Of a DNA stretch of 64,000 nucleotides, positions 15,169 to 24,729 are shown piece by piece. Location: positions 1 through 64,000 of the IMG/VR virus record IMGVR_UViG_3300021957_000015; one strand, 5' to 3'. The stretch's first letter is position 1. Each line of letters starts with the position of its first letter. Origin of the DNA: a virus. The notes under the pieces were generated by a model that worked only from the letters and a program-made list of their open reading frames with translations, was not told the DNA's origin and ran no database searches. The position numbers were made by a program, and so were the translations under genes.

Positions 15169-16995
15169 ATGCCAGAACTTGTTTTTACTTATATTAGCGG
15201 ACCGTCTGCATCGGGAAAATATTCCTTAGAAAATCCCCTTGGTGTTCAGTTTGAAACTTTCGTGTCGGATATTGATGAAAGCGGAGAGGCAACATTGAAT
15301 GGATATCCAATAAGAGGGTTTCCTGTTGATGAAGAAGATGCCGCAACAGTGGATTCTCAAGGTAATACTACTATAGAATCGTCTGCGCAAGATACTCCAC
15401 CTAATGCAACTAGTTTATATGGTGTAAACGAGGTAGATTCTAGAAATTATACTGTTGGTAAAACTGTCAGCGGTACTGGTGGTGATAAAATAGAAGATTC
15501 TGGAACATCTGTTTCGGCAGGTTTAGGTCTTAATTCTAAAATGAATGCATGGTCTTTACATAAATATAAAAATAGATCTGATTCTTCTAAAGATGATATG
15601 TCAAGTGGAAAAGACTCTTATAATAAAGCAGTATTCCACCATGGGTTAGCTGACGCATATAATCCAACTGCCAGTAATATTGTAAACGAATCTAGAGAGC
15701 ACAACTCAATTGCTTACACTTATAGTTTTAGTGATTTTCTACAAGCAGAACATTACGGTAAAATATCTAATGATTATTTAATTACACTAAGAAGATTTCC
15801 ATATCCTGTTCAGGATGATCTTAAGAATATGATGATTCCTGGAAAAGACGGAAAGCCAGTTGATGGTTCTATGCCAGATTTAGCGAGAGCTATTACTTGG
15901 ATGTCTCCTAAATTAGGTAATGAAATGAAATCTATTCTTAAATTTGGAACTAAATTTAATTGGAAAGAGATAGAATCTGAAATTCAAAAAATTACAGCAA
16001 GTGCTGGTAAAAAAGGTAAAGTAGGTGCTATGATTGACGGAAGCCCGTTATTAAGTGCTGTAAACGCAGGTGTAAATAATGTAAGTCCAGAACAAGCTAT
16101 CAGGACAAAAGACAAAGGAGCAGGTTGGGATCCAACTAGTGAAACATATCCTAATAAAGTATTTGGACCATTAAATGTAATTAAAAAGGTTTTAACAAAA
16201 CAACAGGGATTGGAATTTGATCAATCGTTTGAATTAAATTTTTATTATGATTTAAAAGCTTTACCAGATACAAGTCCAAAGGTAGCATTTATGGATACGT
16301 TATCTAATATATTAGCATTAACATATAACAATGCTCCTTTCTGGGGTGGTGCTACAAGAGGATTAGGTAGTGGTAGTATTGGTAAACCATTTGGTGATAT
16401 TGCTAAACTTAAGAGTGGTGATTATAAAGGTTTTTTAGGATCAGTTGCTAAACAAGTAAAAGGAGCGGCTGGTTTTGCATTAGGCGATTTAGGTAATGCG
16501 GTAAAAGGTGTTGCTAATGGTAAAGGTATAAATGCACTCGGTGATTCTAAAATTTTAGATAACATTGTCGGTGGTGGATTAATGAAAATGATGAATAGCC
16601 CACAGGGTGCATCAACTGTTGCAGCGTTCTTAACAGGTGATCCAACTGGACAATGGCACGTAACTATAGGTAATCCTATGAATCCAATGATTGTATGTGG
16701 AAACTTAGCAATGATAGAAAGCAAAATAGAATTTGATGGACCATTAGGTTACGAAGGGTTTCCTAGTAAATTAAAATTAACCGTACAAATGAAGCCCGGT
16801 AGACCAAGAGACAAAGGTGAAATTGAATCTATGTTTAATGCAGGTAGAGGTAGATCATATTTACAACCAGATGTTGAAGGTTCAATAGACGTTAGTGCAA
16901 TGTTCGATGTAAGTGCATATGGTAACAAAGATAACACAGCTTCTCACGTTACTAAGGCATTCCTTAAAAGAGTTTCTGACCTTAACGCCGGATAA
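15169..16995 (+). CDS. tail/baseplate protein, tube-cap-like C-terminal domain (608 aa)
   Basis: First gene of the tail cluster. The N-terminal 130 residues are low-complexity Ser/Thr/Gly/Asp-rich. The middle has YSFSDFLQAEHYGKISNDYL and an RRFPYPVQDDL segment. The C-terminal third has GQWHVTIGNPMNPMIVCGNL, then FEGPLGYEGFP-like text and GRPRDKGEIESMF. Such a strand pattern (TIGNPMNP...FP...L.V....GRPRDK) resembles tube-like domains of myovirus baseplate cap proteins (T4 gp48/gp54). The specific assignment is tentative; a structural role is well supported by its position and downstream neighbours. Confidence 0.5.
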   Translation: MPELVFTYISGPSASGKYSLENPLGVQFETFVSDIDESGEATLNGYPIRGFPVDEEDAATVDSQGNTTIESSAQDTPPNATSLYGVNEVDSRNYTVGKTVSGTGGDKIEDSGTSVSAGLGLNSKMNAWSLHKYKNRSDSSKDDMSSGKDSYNKAVFHHGLADAYNPTASNIVNESREHNSIAYTYSFSDFLQAEHYGKISNDYLITLRRFPYPVQDDLKNMMIPGKDGKPVDGSMPDLARAITWMSPKLGNEMKSILKFGTKFNWKEIESEIQKITASAGKKGKVGAMIDGSPLLSAVNAGVNNVSPEQAIRTKDKGAGWDPTSETYPNKVFGPLNVIKKVLTKQQGLEFDQSFELNFYYDLKALPDTSPKVAFMDTLSNILALTYNNAPFWGGATRGLGSGSIGKPFGDIAKLKSGDYKGFLGSVAKQVKGAAGFALGDLGNAVKGVANGKGINALGDSKILDNIVGGGLMKMMNSPQGASTVAAFLTGDPTGQWHVTIGNPMNPMIVCGNLAMIESKIEFDGPLGYEGFPSKLKLTVQMKPGRPRDKGEIESMFNAGRGRSYLQPDVEGSIDVSAMFDVSAYGNKDNTASHVTKAFLKRVSDLNAG

Positions 16996-17009
16996 AATTA
17001 TAATATACT

Positions 17010-17834
17010 ATGGATTTTAAAAGCATAATAAACAAAACAGTAGACACGGTCAAATTAATAATGACTCAACCTACAATGATCTTTAGAAATAAGGATAATG
17101 CTGAAATTATAGCAGAACATGTAGTAACTAAAGATGATAAAGTTAGGCCAGATTTAATAGCTTTAAAATATTATGGAGATCATACTAAAACAGATATGAT
17201 CTTAAAATATAATAGGATATCTGATCCATTTAGTATAAATCCAGGTGAAATCATACTAGTGCCTTCTCCTGATACTGCATATTATAGATTAGAAAGACCA
17301 GCATCGGTTGAAGATAATATAGTCAAAAGACAGTTTGTAGATACTAAAAGATTAAGTCAGAAAGATCAAAAAAGAATAGATGCACTTAAAAAGAAATATA
17401 ATAAAGAAACTCTTTTGCCACCTAATGTTATTCCAGTAGGTAAAAAGAATTATGAGTTTAATGGAAATCAAGTTAGAATGGGCGCACAAGTTCAAACAGA
17501 TCCTGTTACCGAGTCTATTACTGCTGAAGTTATTGCATCTCAGAATGCAGAAAAGAGCCAAAGAGATATTGTACTAGAACAACAAGGTTCTGATTTTGAA
17601 GGTACTAGTGCTGGTGATAGTAATGGTGATAGTAATAGTAATAACGAAACAACTGATACTACTGCTGAAAATCAATTTAACAATGCATCAGGACAAGGCG
17701 GATCAGATGGATCAAATAATAGTAAATCAGATTCTGCAGATTCAACCGGGGACAATAACAATGGAGGAGACGCTCCTGCTGGAAAAGATAGTACAGATAC
17801 TGGTGGAAGTGAAGATTCACCGTGTGCCAAATAA
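17010..17834 (+). CDS. LysM-domain baseplate wedge protein, gp53-like
   Basis: A LysM-type module occupies residues about 45-86 (RPDLIALKYYGDHTKTDMIL, then NRISDPFSINPGE and IILVP). T4 gp53, a baseplate wedge protein, carries a LysM-like fold, and the gene lies next to hub genes, so gp53-like is the best call. Residues about 190-274 are a low-complexity Ser/Asn/Asp/Gly tail with no hydrophobic core, far more extended than in T4 gp53. A second frame (from 17596) is also open across this tail but is a by-product of its repetitive composition. Confidence 0.6.
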   Translation: MDFKSIINKTVDTVKLIMTQPTMIFRNKDNAEIIAEHVVTKDDKVRPDLIALKYYGDHTKTDMILKYNRISDPFSINPGEIILVPSPDTAYYRLERPASVEDNIVKRQFVDTKRLSQKDQKRIDALKKKYNKETLLPPNVIPVGKKNYEFNGNQVRMGAQVQTDPVTESITAEVIASQNAEKSQRDIVLEQQGSDFEGTSAGDSNGDSNSNNETTDTTAENQFNNASGQGGSDGSNNSKSDSADSTGDNNNGGDAPAGKDSTDTGGSEDSPCAK

Positions 17835-17853
17835 TTTGACTAATAAATAATAG

Positions 17854-19350
17854 ATGGATTTAGAACATAATATTTTAGCAGTAGTAGAACCAGCTTTAAT
17901 GCCAACAGAAATAGAAATGTATGCTGCTGGCGAAGAAGAAGGTGGTGATAAACAAACTAAGAACACTGGTAATATTGAGCCATTTATAATGGTAAATAAA
18001 TACGTTTTTGGTAGAGACAATATACAAAGCGTAGAATTAGATTTATCTGGAATTGTGCCTAAGTGCGAAATTTCAGTTATTGATAATAAACAAGCGTTTG
18101 ACGTTGATCACTATCCTAGAGACGGTGATTCTTTCGTTATTTTATTCAATTCTAAGAATCAAGAAACCTTTAAATCTATTCATATGGATTTCGATATTAC
18201 TGAAATAACAAATGAACGAGAAGTTGATGGTGAACCAGCTACAATTAACATGAGTGGCATTGCTAAAGTACCTAAACTGTTTGCAGAAAATTGTCAAACA
18301 CTAGACTCAGCTGGATCATTAGATCATTTAGAAATGGTAGCAAGAGAACTTAAATTAGGTTTAGCAACTAACATAGATGCTACTGATGATAGCCAATCTA
18401 GAATACAAGCATATGAAACTTATTTAGACTTTATAAAATCTATAGCTAAAGATTCATATATCGATGAAGATTCATTTACTAAATTTTATATAGATCAATA
18501 TTATTACTTAAACTATGTTGAAGTTAATAAGATTTTTAACTCATCTAACCCTGACATAAACGATTTACAAGTAGCGTTAGCATCTGCTGCGGTTTCTTAT
18601 GGAGAAAATGGAGACGATGAAGGAAGAGATGCTGATGATCTTGAGATGCCATTAATGCTTACTAACAACAGGGAAATACAGGGATTAAACAACTACGCAG
18701 ATAAAGTAGAACTTATTAACAATTCAAGTAAAATTAGTTTAAAGGCTGGTAATAAAAGAAATGTGATGATCTATGATAATAATAGTGATTCTGATAGGTT
18801 GCAACAATTTGACATAGAGCCATTAAGTTCTACTAATCTTAGAGATATTGAAGAGCCATTAAAGGGTAAAAGAACAGAAGAACGTTATCAAGAAAATGTT
18901 AAGTTTAAGTATATGGGTAGACAAAACGCTGGAGATGATGGTTTAGGTAATACACATAAGAATGCGATCTACTCTAAATTATTTCAAAAGCAAAATGAAA
19001 TGGAAACACAGAAAATGAAAGTAAAGGTTACTTTAAGTAGTTTTAACCCTGCGCTTTATAAGTTTCAAAAGATTCCATTGCTTATGTACCATTATGATGC
19101 TGTTAAAATTAAGGCGGCAGAAGAGGCTCAAGCTAAACAAGATGAGGCTGGTTTTACTGATCAGTCTATAATACCAGATACGGGTGAAAGAGAAGAAGAA
19201 TCAAATTCACAAGTAGTAGATAGATTTTTAACAGGATTCTATATTATAGAAAATATAAATATAAATTATGACTTAGACTCTGGCCTTAGTCAAGAGGTTA
19301 CACTTATTAGGAGAGAATGGCCTACTAAAGTAGCAGATTTAAAGGAATAG
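17854..19350 (+). CDS. baseplate hub protein, gp27/gpD-like
   Basis: A 498-residue protein with the order of segments seen in gp27/gpD-type hub proteins. A barrel opens with VFGRDNIQSVELDLSGIVPK. A central AGSLDHLEMVARELKLGL motif follows, then a TYLDFIKSIAKDSYIDE helical segment and FTKFYIDQYYYLNYVEVNKI. A second barrel ends TGFYIIENININYDL. The hub binds the spike and forms the top of the tail tube channel. It is followed by a tube-like protein and the gp5-like spike, the expected neighbours. Confidence 0.7.
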   Translation: MDLEHNILAVVEPALMPTEIEMYAAGEEEGGDKQTKNTGNIEPFIMVNKYVFGRDNIQSVELDLSGIVPKCEISVIDNKQAFDVDHYPRDGDSFVILFNSKNQETFKSIHMDFDITEITNEREVDGEPATINMSGIAKVPKLFAENCQTLDSAGSLDHLEMVARELKLGLATNIDATDDSQSRIQAYETYLDFIKSIAKDSYIDEDSFTKFYIDQYYYLNYVEVNKIFNSSNPDINDLQVALASAAVSYGENGDDEGRDADDLEMPLMLTNNREIQGLNNYADKVELINNSSKISLKAGNKRNVMIYDNNSDSDRLQQFDIEPLSSTNLRDIEEPLKGKRTEERYQENVKFKYMGRQNAGDDGLGNTHKNAIYSKLFQKQNEMETQKMKVKVTLSSFNPALYKFQKIPLLMYHYDAVKIKAAEEAQAKQDEAGFTDQSIIPDTGEREEESNSQVVDRFLTGFYIIENININYDLDSGLSQEVTLIRREWPTKVADLKE

Positions 19351-19368
19351 AAATCGAATATATAGAAT

Positions 19369-20736
19369 ATGCAGCAAGGATTATTTAAACATAGTAATGA
19401 GTTCAAGAAAGGCACTAAGCTTAGAACTATAAATGAAGACCCAACATATTTAAGTTTTATACTTATGTTCGAAAAATCTTCAAAGGAATCTCCTTTGTTT
19501 AACGGAACTGCAGAAAAATATTTATTAGAAACAGTTGGCGGAGATTACGGTAAAAAATTAGCAGCTAACTTAAAATCATTTGGTGATTTATTATTTAAAA
19601 TTAATACAGAATTACCATGGTTTTGGCAAACTATAACCGGCTTAGAGATTTCTCAACAATATAAGGATTTAGCAGAACCATATTGGGGCGCAGAGGATCC
19701 TAAACTAGAAATAGAATGTTTGGAAGAAACTGTTGATTTAACAGTTATCTCTTTAATGGACTTATATAAAAGTGCAGTATATGATTTTAATAGATGGATA
19801 GAAATAATACCCCACAATATTAGGTATTTTAGAATGCAAATAATAGTCACTGAAATTAGACAATTTCAACAGGACACGCATGCTAAAGATTTAAATGGAT
19901 CATATAAACCAGGAGGACCTGTTCATAAAGATGCAAAAGAACCTAAACCTATTCATGAAACTCTTAATTTAGTAGCTAAACCATTTATTCAATTACAATT
20001 TGATTTTTGTACATTCGATATAGATTCTATAGCTACAATGTATGCAGATTTAGGTAAAAATCCTGAAGCTAGAAAACCTAAATTGGCAATAAAATGGCAA
20101 GCAGTTGCTCAAACAGGTGGAAATCACGCATATAAATCAGACGCTAAAGAAGGATTAGGTGTTGTTGGAAATCCAAATCCATATGATTTTGGTCCATTTG
20201 ATCCATTACAGTCCGTAAAAGACGCAGCTAATGATAAGTTAAAATCCATTAAAGATGGTGTAATGGGTAAAATAGATAATTTTAAAGGCGCATTTTCACA
20301 AGAGCCAAACGGATTAGCTAACGTGTATGGTAGTAGTAGAACTGGTTTAAGCGGACCATTAGCGTCGCTTGCGGATCAAGCTATAGATAACGTAATGGCT
20401 AGTCTTTTATTAGGAAATGTACACGGTGTTGGTGGTTTAGGAAGTATAAAAGATGCCATAACTGCTGGAAGTGTAAATGCTATTGCTAATTTAGCAGGAC
20501 AATTATTTACAAATAATGATAATAGTCCAAAAGGAGACTTATCACCAGGTAACATATATCCAACAGATAACTTTGCATTAGATTCATCACCAGATGGTAA
20601 TATTTCTCCTAAGAAAGTATATGATAATACACCAGATGACCGAGATGATCCAATTAACGACAATGTATATGGTGGTCGAAACACAGGCGTAGATTCATCA
20701 CCAGATGGTAACTTAAACGATAACGTACATGAATGA
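19369..20736 (+). CDS. baseplate tube-initiator-like structural protein (455 aa)
   Basis: Residues about 130-165 (YDFNRWIEIIPHNIRYFRMQ, then IIVTEIRQF) and about 205-230 (PFIQLQFDFCTFDIDS) fit the beta-hairpin tube domain found in baseplate tube-initiator proteins. The C-terminal 190 residues are Gly/Asp/Asn/Pro-rich, with a repeated D-S-S-P-D-G-N element at residues about 403 and 443. It lies between hub and spike genes and overlaps the spike gene by eight bases. gp48/gp54-like is plausible; the exact equivalent is uncertain. Confidence 0.5.
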   Translation: MQQGLFKHSNEFKKGTKLRTINEDPTYLSFILMFEKSSKESPLFNGTAEKYLLETVGGDYGKKLAANLKSFGDLLFKINTELPWFWQTITGLEISQQYKDLAEPYWGAEDPKLEIECLEETVDLTVISLMDLYKSAVYDFNRWIEIIPHNIRYFRMQIIVTEIRQFQQDTHAKDLNGSYKPGGPVHKDAKEPKPIHETLNLVAKPFIQLQFDFCTFDIDSIATMYADLGKNPEARKPKLAIKWQAVAQTGGNHAYKSDAKEGLGVVGNPNPYDFGPFDPLQSVKDAANDKLKSIKDGVMGKIDNFKGAFSQEPNGLANVYGSSRTGLSGPLASLADQAIDNVMASLLLGNVHGVGGLGSIKDAITAGSVNAIANLAGQLFTNNDNSPKGDLSPGNIYPTDNFALDSSPDGNISPKKVYDNTPDDRDDPINDNVYGGRNTGVDSSPDGNLNDNVHE

Positions 20737-21445
20737 TAAAGAACTATTTAAAGACAACATTAGAGAAACTCACTGGCTTGGTGAGGTAGTTGTTAATGAA
20801 GATCCATTAATACAAGGAAGATGTAGAGTAAAGGTTTATGGTAAATTCGATACACTAACGGACGACGCTATTCCATGGGCAACTCCTATGAATAGAGATC
20901 AAGTCGGTGCACATTCAGTCCCAAGAGTTGGTGATATAGTTGCAGTTAGATTTGATAATGGAAATATTTACCACCCAGAATATTGGTTTCAGATTGATCA
21001 AAACCCAGATTTAAAGACAGATATATTGGAAGCATCTGATGCACCACATGACGTGATTAGTTTAGTATATGATGCAGAAAGAAATGTTAGAATATATCAT
21101 TCCCCAGAAGATGGCTTAGTTATTACTAGAGGTAGTGGTGCTAAAGAAAGACCAATGATACAAATAGACGAAGAAGGATTCATTAAGATAAGCACAGATG
21201 CGAAGATGTTCTTAGACTGTGGTGATATATTCGTTTCAAATGAAGGTGAACCTGGAGCAGATGAGACAGAGCCCGCAGTAAGAGGTCAATCTTTACAAGA
21301 TTGGTTGCAGATGTGGTTAGATGATTATAATGCACATATTCACCCAACAGGTGTTGGACCATCAGGTCCGCCGATGCCACCTACACCAGCAACTGTAGGT
21401 AAATTATCTAGTACTCATATTAACTATCAACAAAAAGGTAAATAA
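20729..21445 (+). CDS. gp5: baseplate central spike, gp5/gpV-like
   Basis: The N-terminal OB-fold is recognisable (WLGEVVVNEDPLIQGRCRVK, then VGDIVAVRFDNGNIYHPEYW). This leads into a spike shaft and a C-terminal AHIHPTGVGPSGPPMPP tip, the metal-binding type of end found on gpV/gp5 spikes. No lysozyme domain is present between OB-fold and shaft, unlike T4 gp5. The protein would sit on the hub trimer and pierce the outer membrane. Length (238 aa) suits a lysozyme-less spike. Confidence 0.75.
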   Translation: MNDKELFKDNIRETHWLGEVVVNEDPLIQGRCRVKVYGKFDTLTDDAIPWATPMNRDQVGAHSVPRVGDIVAVRFDNGNIYHPEYWFQIDQNPDLKTDILEASDAPHDVISLVYDAERNVRIYHSPEDGLVITRGSGAKERPMIQIDEEGFIKISTDAKMFLDCGDIFVSNEGEPGADETEPAVRGQSLQDWLQMWLDDYNAHIHPTGVGPSGPPMPPTPATVGKLSSTHINYQQKGK

Positions 21446-21447
21446 TT

Positions 21448-23337
21448 ATGCCCGTAATTTGGCCATCATTTATCAGCGCAGCAGCTAATACAATTTCAAG
21501 CCACCAATTCACAAAACCAGGTGGAGCTGGATTGTCATATGATATGCCCGAGTTTTCTACTGAAGTAGGAAATCCAGCAAACGCTGCATTTATTACAGGT
21601 CCAGGACCATATGTAAATGCTGTTAATCCAGCGCCTTTAAGTGGTAGATTTGATTTTGGTAAAGCCATTGCTCAAGATTATTTAGATGCCGTTAAAGGTG
21701 CGGCTATGACACCGGTTGGTGCAACACATACAAATAATGGAGGTGCTGAACAACTATTATTAAATGGATATGGCTTAGTATTTGAAAGAATATTAAAAGA
21801 AGGCGATATACCATTAATGGACCAAAAGGATGAGGATGGAAATATAACTGAAGTTGGTAAAGAGTCTCACCCTGATTATGCCGATCTTTGCCCCGAACCT
21901 ATTGTACCTCCAGATCCAGTGGAAGAAGAGAAGAAAATTCAAAAAAAATTTAGTAAGTTTATTGAAGAATCTAAAGAAGATCCATTCTATGATCTATATA
22001 AGTTTAGGTTTTTTCAATTTCATTGTTTAGACGGAAAAGAATCTGCAAGTGATATTATTGATTTATTTGCAAATAGGCTTTTGCAACAATTTGATAAAAT
22101 AGGCAGCTTAAGTGGACAATTCAATTATATTAGATGGGCTACCAGTTTAGGTAAGGCAAATTACGAAGACTTTGTTCCAAATAATTATTATTATGCTAGC
22201 AACCAATGGAAACAAAGATTCCCATATGTAAATGTAGAAACTCAAGTAAGAGACGATATAAAAAATGCAGGCTATAGTAATTGGAAGCAAATAGTAGATG
22301 GAGTTTCTAGAGTATTTAAAGAAGCAATAGACGTTGCATTTCCAGTGTACGAGGTTACAATTGCCGCATATGGAAATAAAGATGAGTATGTTTACAATGA
22401 AAATGACTTATTTAAAAGACTATCACTGGGTAGAAAGGCAGAAACTCCAATGCCGTCTCCAGATTTAAGCGAAGATGTACTTTGTCCATTAGATGAATAT
22501 AAATGTCAAATATCTTTTAATAGAGAAAGAGATTTGCCTGAATATGAAAGCAAAAGACCTAGAATATTAACCGACAGTGTAGTAGCATTCTTTTCATATG
22601 ATAGCAGTGCTATAAAATCTATAAATCAATATTCTAATGTGGGTAATTCAAATTTAGAAGAAGGCGAAGCGCCTAACATTGTATTAAACGACAATAATAG
22701 GATTTTATGGTGGGACAAAGATACTCAATATGTACAAAATCAATATGTTGATTTAGAATATGAAAAACATTGGGCTAAAATACCCGCGGCAGTAAGCAGT
22801 ATTAGTCCAAATTCTACCGATGCTAAAGCAGCATTAACTCAATTTTTATCTATTGATCCAAAACAAGGTGGTACTGTTTTTAAATTTCAATATGATCAAG
22901 CCAAGAAGTCAAAAGAAGCTGCAGAAGAATGTGATGAACTAGAAGAAGGTGCAGAAATTGCATATACTTGGCCAGGTGGAGATCCATACGAAGAAATGGC
23001 AGCAATTACTATTGCATACTGGTATGCGTGTATTGTAAAACCATTTACACCAACAACAGCTATGCCTCCCGCACTAATACCTCCACCACTTACTGGTATT
23101 TATGTACCTATTTATTATGGTGGAAAAACTAGATTAGCTAATAATTTAAGAAGAGCTTGGAACTCTGGTAAATCATTCACTGTTCCACCAACAAAACCAC
23201 CAGCGACCGTAGTCGCTACTGCATTAGCTGCGACTTATGCTATGCATCTATTAGAATTTAAATTACTTTATTTGGGTGGAATTCCGACACCTGCAGGACC
23301 TGTTCCAATGGTGGGTTTTGTACCTGTCGTGTTCTAA
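21448..23337 (+). CDS. virion/baseplate protein of unknown role (629 aa)
   Basis: Follows the spike gene by two bases. The N-terminal 90 residues (MPVIWPSFISAAANTIS...) are Gly/Pro/Ala-rich. The centre is helical (FKEAIDVAFPVYEVTIAAYG). The last 90 residues are Pro-rich and hydrophobic (AMPPALIPPPLTGIYVPIYY, then ALAATYAMHLLEFKLLYLGG). A hydrophobic end could insert in a membrane or pack in the baseplate. No enzyme motif is visible. Its place between spike and S1 gene suggests a tail role. Confidence 0.45.
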   Translation: MPVIWPSFISAAANTISSHQFTKPGGAGLSYDMPEFSTEVGNPANAAFITGPGPYVNAVNPAPLSGRFDFGKAIAQDYLDAVKGAAMTPVGATHTNNGGAEQLLLNGYGLVFERILKEGDIPLMDQKDEDGNITEVGKESHPDYADLCPEPIVPPDPVEEEKKIQKKFSKFIEESKEDPFYDLYKFRFFQFHCLDGKESASDIIDLFANRLLQQFDKIGSLSGQFNYIRWATSLGKANYEDFVPNNYYYASNQWKQRFPYVNVETQVRDDIKNAGYSNWKQIVDGVSRVFKEAIDVAFPVYEVTIAAYGNKDEYVYNENDLFKRLSLGRKAETPMPSPDLSEDVLCPLDEYKCQISFNRERDLPEYESKRPRILTDSVVAFFSYDSSAIKSINQYSNVGNSNLEEGEAPNIVLNDNNRILWWDKDTQYVQNQYVDLEYEKHWAKIPAAVSSISPNSTDAKAALTQFLSIDPKQGGTVFKFQYDQAKKSKEAAEECDELEEGAEIAYTWPGGDPYEEMAAITIAYWYACIVKPFTPTTAMPPALIPPPLTGIYVPIYYGGKTRLANNLRRAWNSGKSFTVPPTKPPATVVATALAATYAMHLLEFKLLYLGGIPTPAGPVPMVGFVPVVF

Positions 23338-23347
23338 AAAATAGAAG

Positions 23348-23356
23348 GATATATAA
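23348..23356 (+). promoter_or_regulatory. candidate late promoter (GATATATAA) of the S1 gene
   Basis: GATATATAATATG stands in the 45-base gap after the gene ending at 23337, 26 bases before the ATG at 23383. The leader is almost pure A/T. Confidence 0.55.
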
Positions 23357-23382
23357 TATGTTACACTCTTAATATAAAAAAA

Positions 23383-24681
23383 ATGACAAACAAATCAAAA
23401 AGAGCTAGAATCGGCGAAACTACGGTCACTCTAGACGAAAAAGCAGTAAAACCAAATACTGAAACAGTAGTAGAATCAACAACTAAGAAAGAAGAAGTAG
23501 AAGATGCCAATGATCAGTGGTATAATGCAGAAGGAGAATTCATGTGGGATGAATATGAAGCTACTTGTGTAACTAGACTTAGAAAACCAAATCCACATAT
23601 TAAAACCAGAAACGGTGACAAGGTTTATTCCAGAGAATTATATGCTCAAGAGCTATATGATAAAATGGAAGTATATGAATCTAATGTCAACATGCTACCT
23701 GAATTAATTGAAGGCGGAATATATGACGGTACAGTATTTGCTGTGACTTCAGATTTTATCACGGTCGACGTGGGTTATAGAGAATCTGTTTATATTAAGT
23801 TTGAAAAAGAGCCTGAACATGTTCAAGCCCTTAGACCAGGTGAAGCTACCTCAGTATTGATCACAACCTATAGACCAGGATCACATGTTATTGGAAGCAT
23901 CAGTGGAGGCGTCAAGCAAAAAACATTTATGGATCTACGAGACGGTGTTGAAAAAGGCGACACTGCTTGGGTAGGTAAAGTTGTAAATATGATAGAAAAT
24001 GGAGGTTACATAGTTAACGTTCAAGGAATAGATTGCTTTATGCCTGGATCATTAGCTGGAATTAATAAACTGCATGACTTTAGTTCTATTATAGGAACTG
24101 AAATGTATGTTGTTCCTGTTAGTTTCTCACCAGACAGAGGCACATTAGTGGTTTCACATAGAAAGTATTTACAAGCATTAATTCCTACTGCAATAGAAGA
24201 ATTAAAAGAGAGTATAGAAGTCGAACAAAAGGGACATGTAACAGGTACTGCTAAATATGGTGTATTTGTTGAATTTAATAAATGTCTTACAGGTATGATT
24301 CATAATAATGATTTAGACGAAGATACGTTAGTTAAGTTCAAATCTAGAGAGATTAAACCGGGCGATGAGATTACATTTAAAGTAAAAGACATCGTTAGTG
24401 AAAAGAAAATTACGTTAACACAGAAAGCTAATGTAGAAGTAAATCCATGGAGTGATATTACAACTAGATATCAAATACCTTCTAATGTTAAGGCTACTGT
24501 CAAAACAAAAAAGGACTACGGTTTATTTATTACTATAGAAAATGGAGTAACCGGATTGTTACATATCAGTGAAATAGGGGAAGAAACAATGTCTGTATTT
24601 AAGCCAGGTGATGAGATCACTGTGCAAATTACTAGAATAGATGTAGACTCAATGAAAGTATTTCTTAAACTACCACAATAA
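23383..24681 (+). CDS. ribosomal protein S1-like, four S1 RNA-binding domains
   Basis: A 432-residue protein. After a charged 100-residue N-terminus come four S1/OB modules at about residues 111-175, 191-260, 282-348 and 366-431. The last two are the most typical (GHVTGTAKYGVFVEF...LTGMIH and KKDYGLFITIENGVTGLLHI). Cellular S1 has four to six such domains and brings mRNA to the 30S subunit. It has its own promoter-like motif in the middle of the tail genes. It could favour phage mRNAs whose leaders are A/U-rich and lack Shine-Dalgarno sequence. A virion-bound or RNA-stability role is also possible. The domain call is strong; function is inferred. Confidence 0.85.
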   Translation: MTNKSKRARIGETTVTLDEKAVKPNTETVVESTTKKEEVEDANDQWYNAEGEFMWDEYEATCVTRLRKPNPHIKTRNGDKVYSRELYAQELYDKMEVYESNVNMLPELIEGGIYDGTVFAVTSDFITVDVGYRESVYIKFEKEPEHVQALRPGEATSVLITTYRPGSHVIGSISGGVKQKTFMDLRDGVEKGDTAWVGKVVNMIENGGYIVNVQGIDCFMPGSLAGINKLHDFSSIIGTEMYVVPVSFSPDRGTLVVSHRKYLQALIPTAIEELKESIEVEQKGHVTGTAKYGVFVEFNKCLTGMIHNNDLDEDTLVKFKSREIKPGDEITFKVKDIVSEKKITLTQKANVEVNPWSDITTRYQIPSNVKATVKTKKDYGLFITIENGVTGLLHISEIGEETMSVFKPGDEITVQITRIDVDSMKVFLKLPQ

Positions 24682-24689
24682 GTTCAAAG

Positions 24690-24727
24690 AGAGTGTGATA
24701 TATAATCAAACGGTAATATCATACTCT
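24690..24727 (+). promoter_or_regulatory. inverted repeat carrying a GATATATAA motif, next to a start codon
   Basis: AGAGTGTGATAT (24690-24701) and ATATCATACTCT (24716-24727) form a 12-bp stem with one G-T pair and a 14-base loop. GATATATAA (24697-24705) overlaps the left arm, and the ATG at 24730 is two bases after the right arm. In RNA, a transcript starting downstream of the box would lack the left arm, whereas read-through RNA from the S1 gene would fold it and occlude the start. This suggests start-dependent control; inference only. Confidence 0.45.
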
Positions 24728-24729
24728 AG

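Noticed and set aside
17596-17850. 84-residue frame on the + strand inside the LysM gene
   Set aside because: It is a frame-shifted reading of the low-complexity tail, with Val/Ile/Leu runs produced by the same repeats.
20729-21445. T4-type lysozyme domain in the spike protein
   Set aside because: The protein is only 238 residues and passes from OB-fold to shaft without lysozyme catalytic segments.
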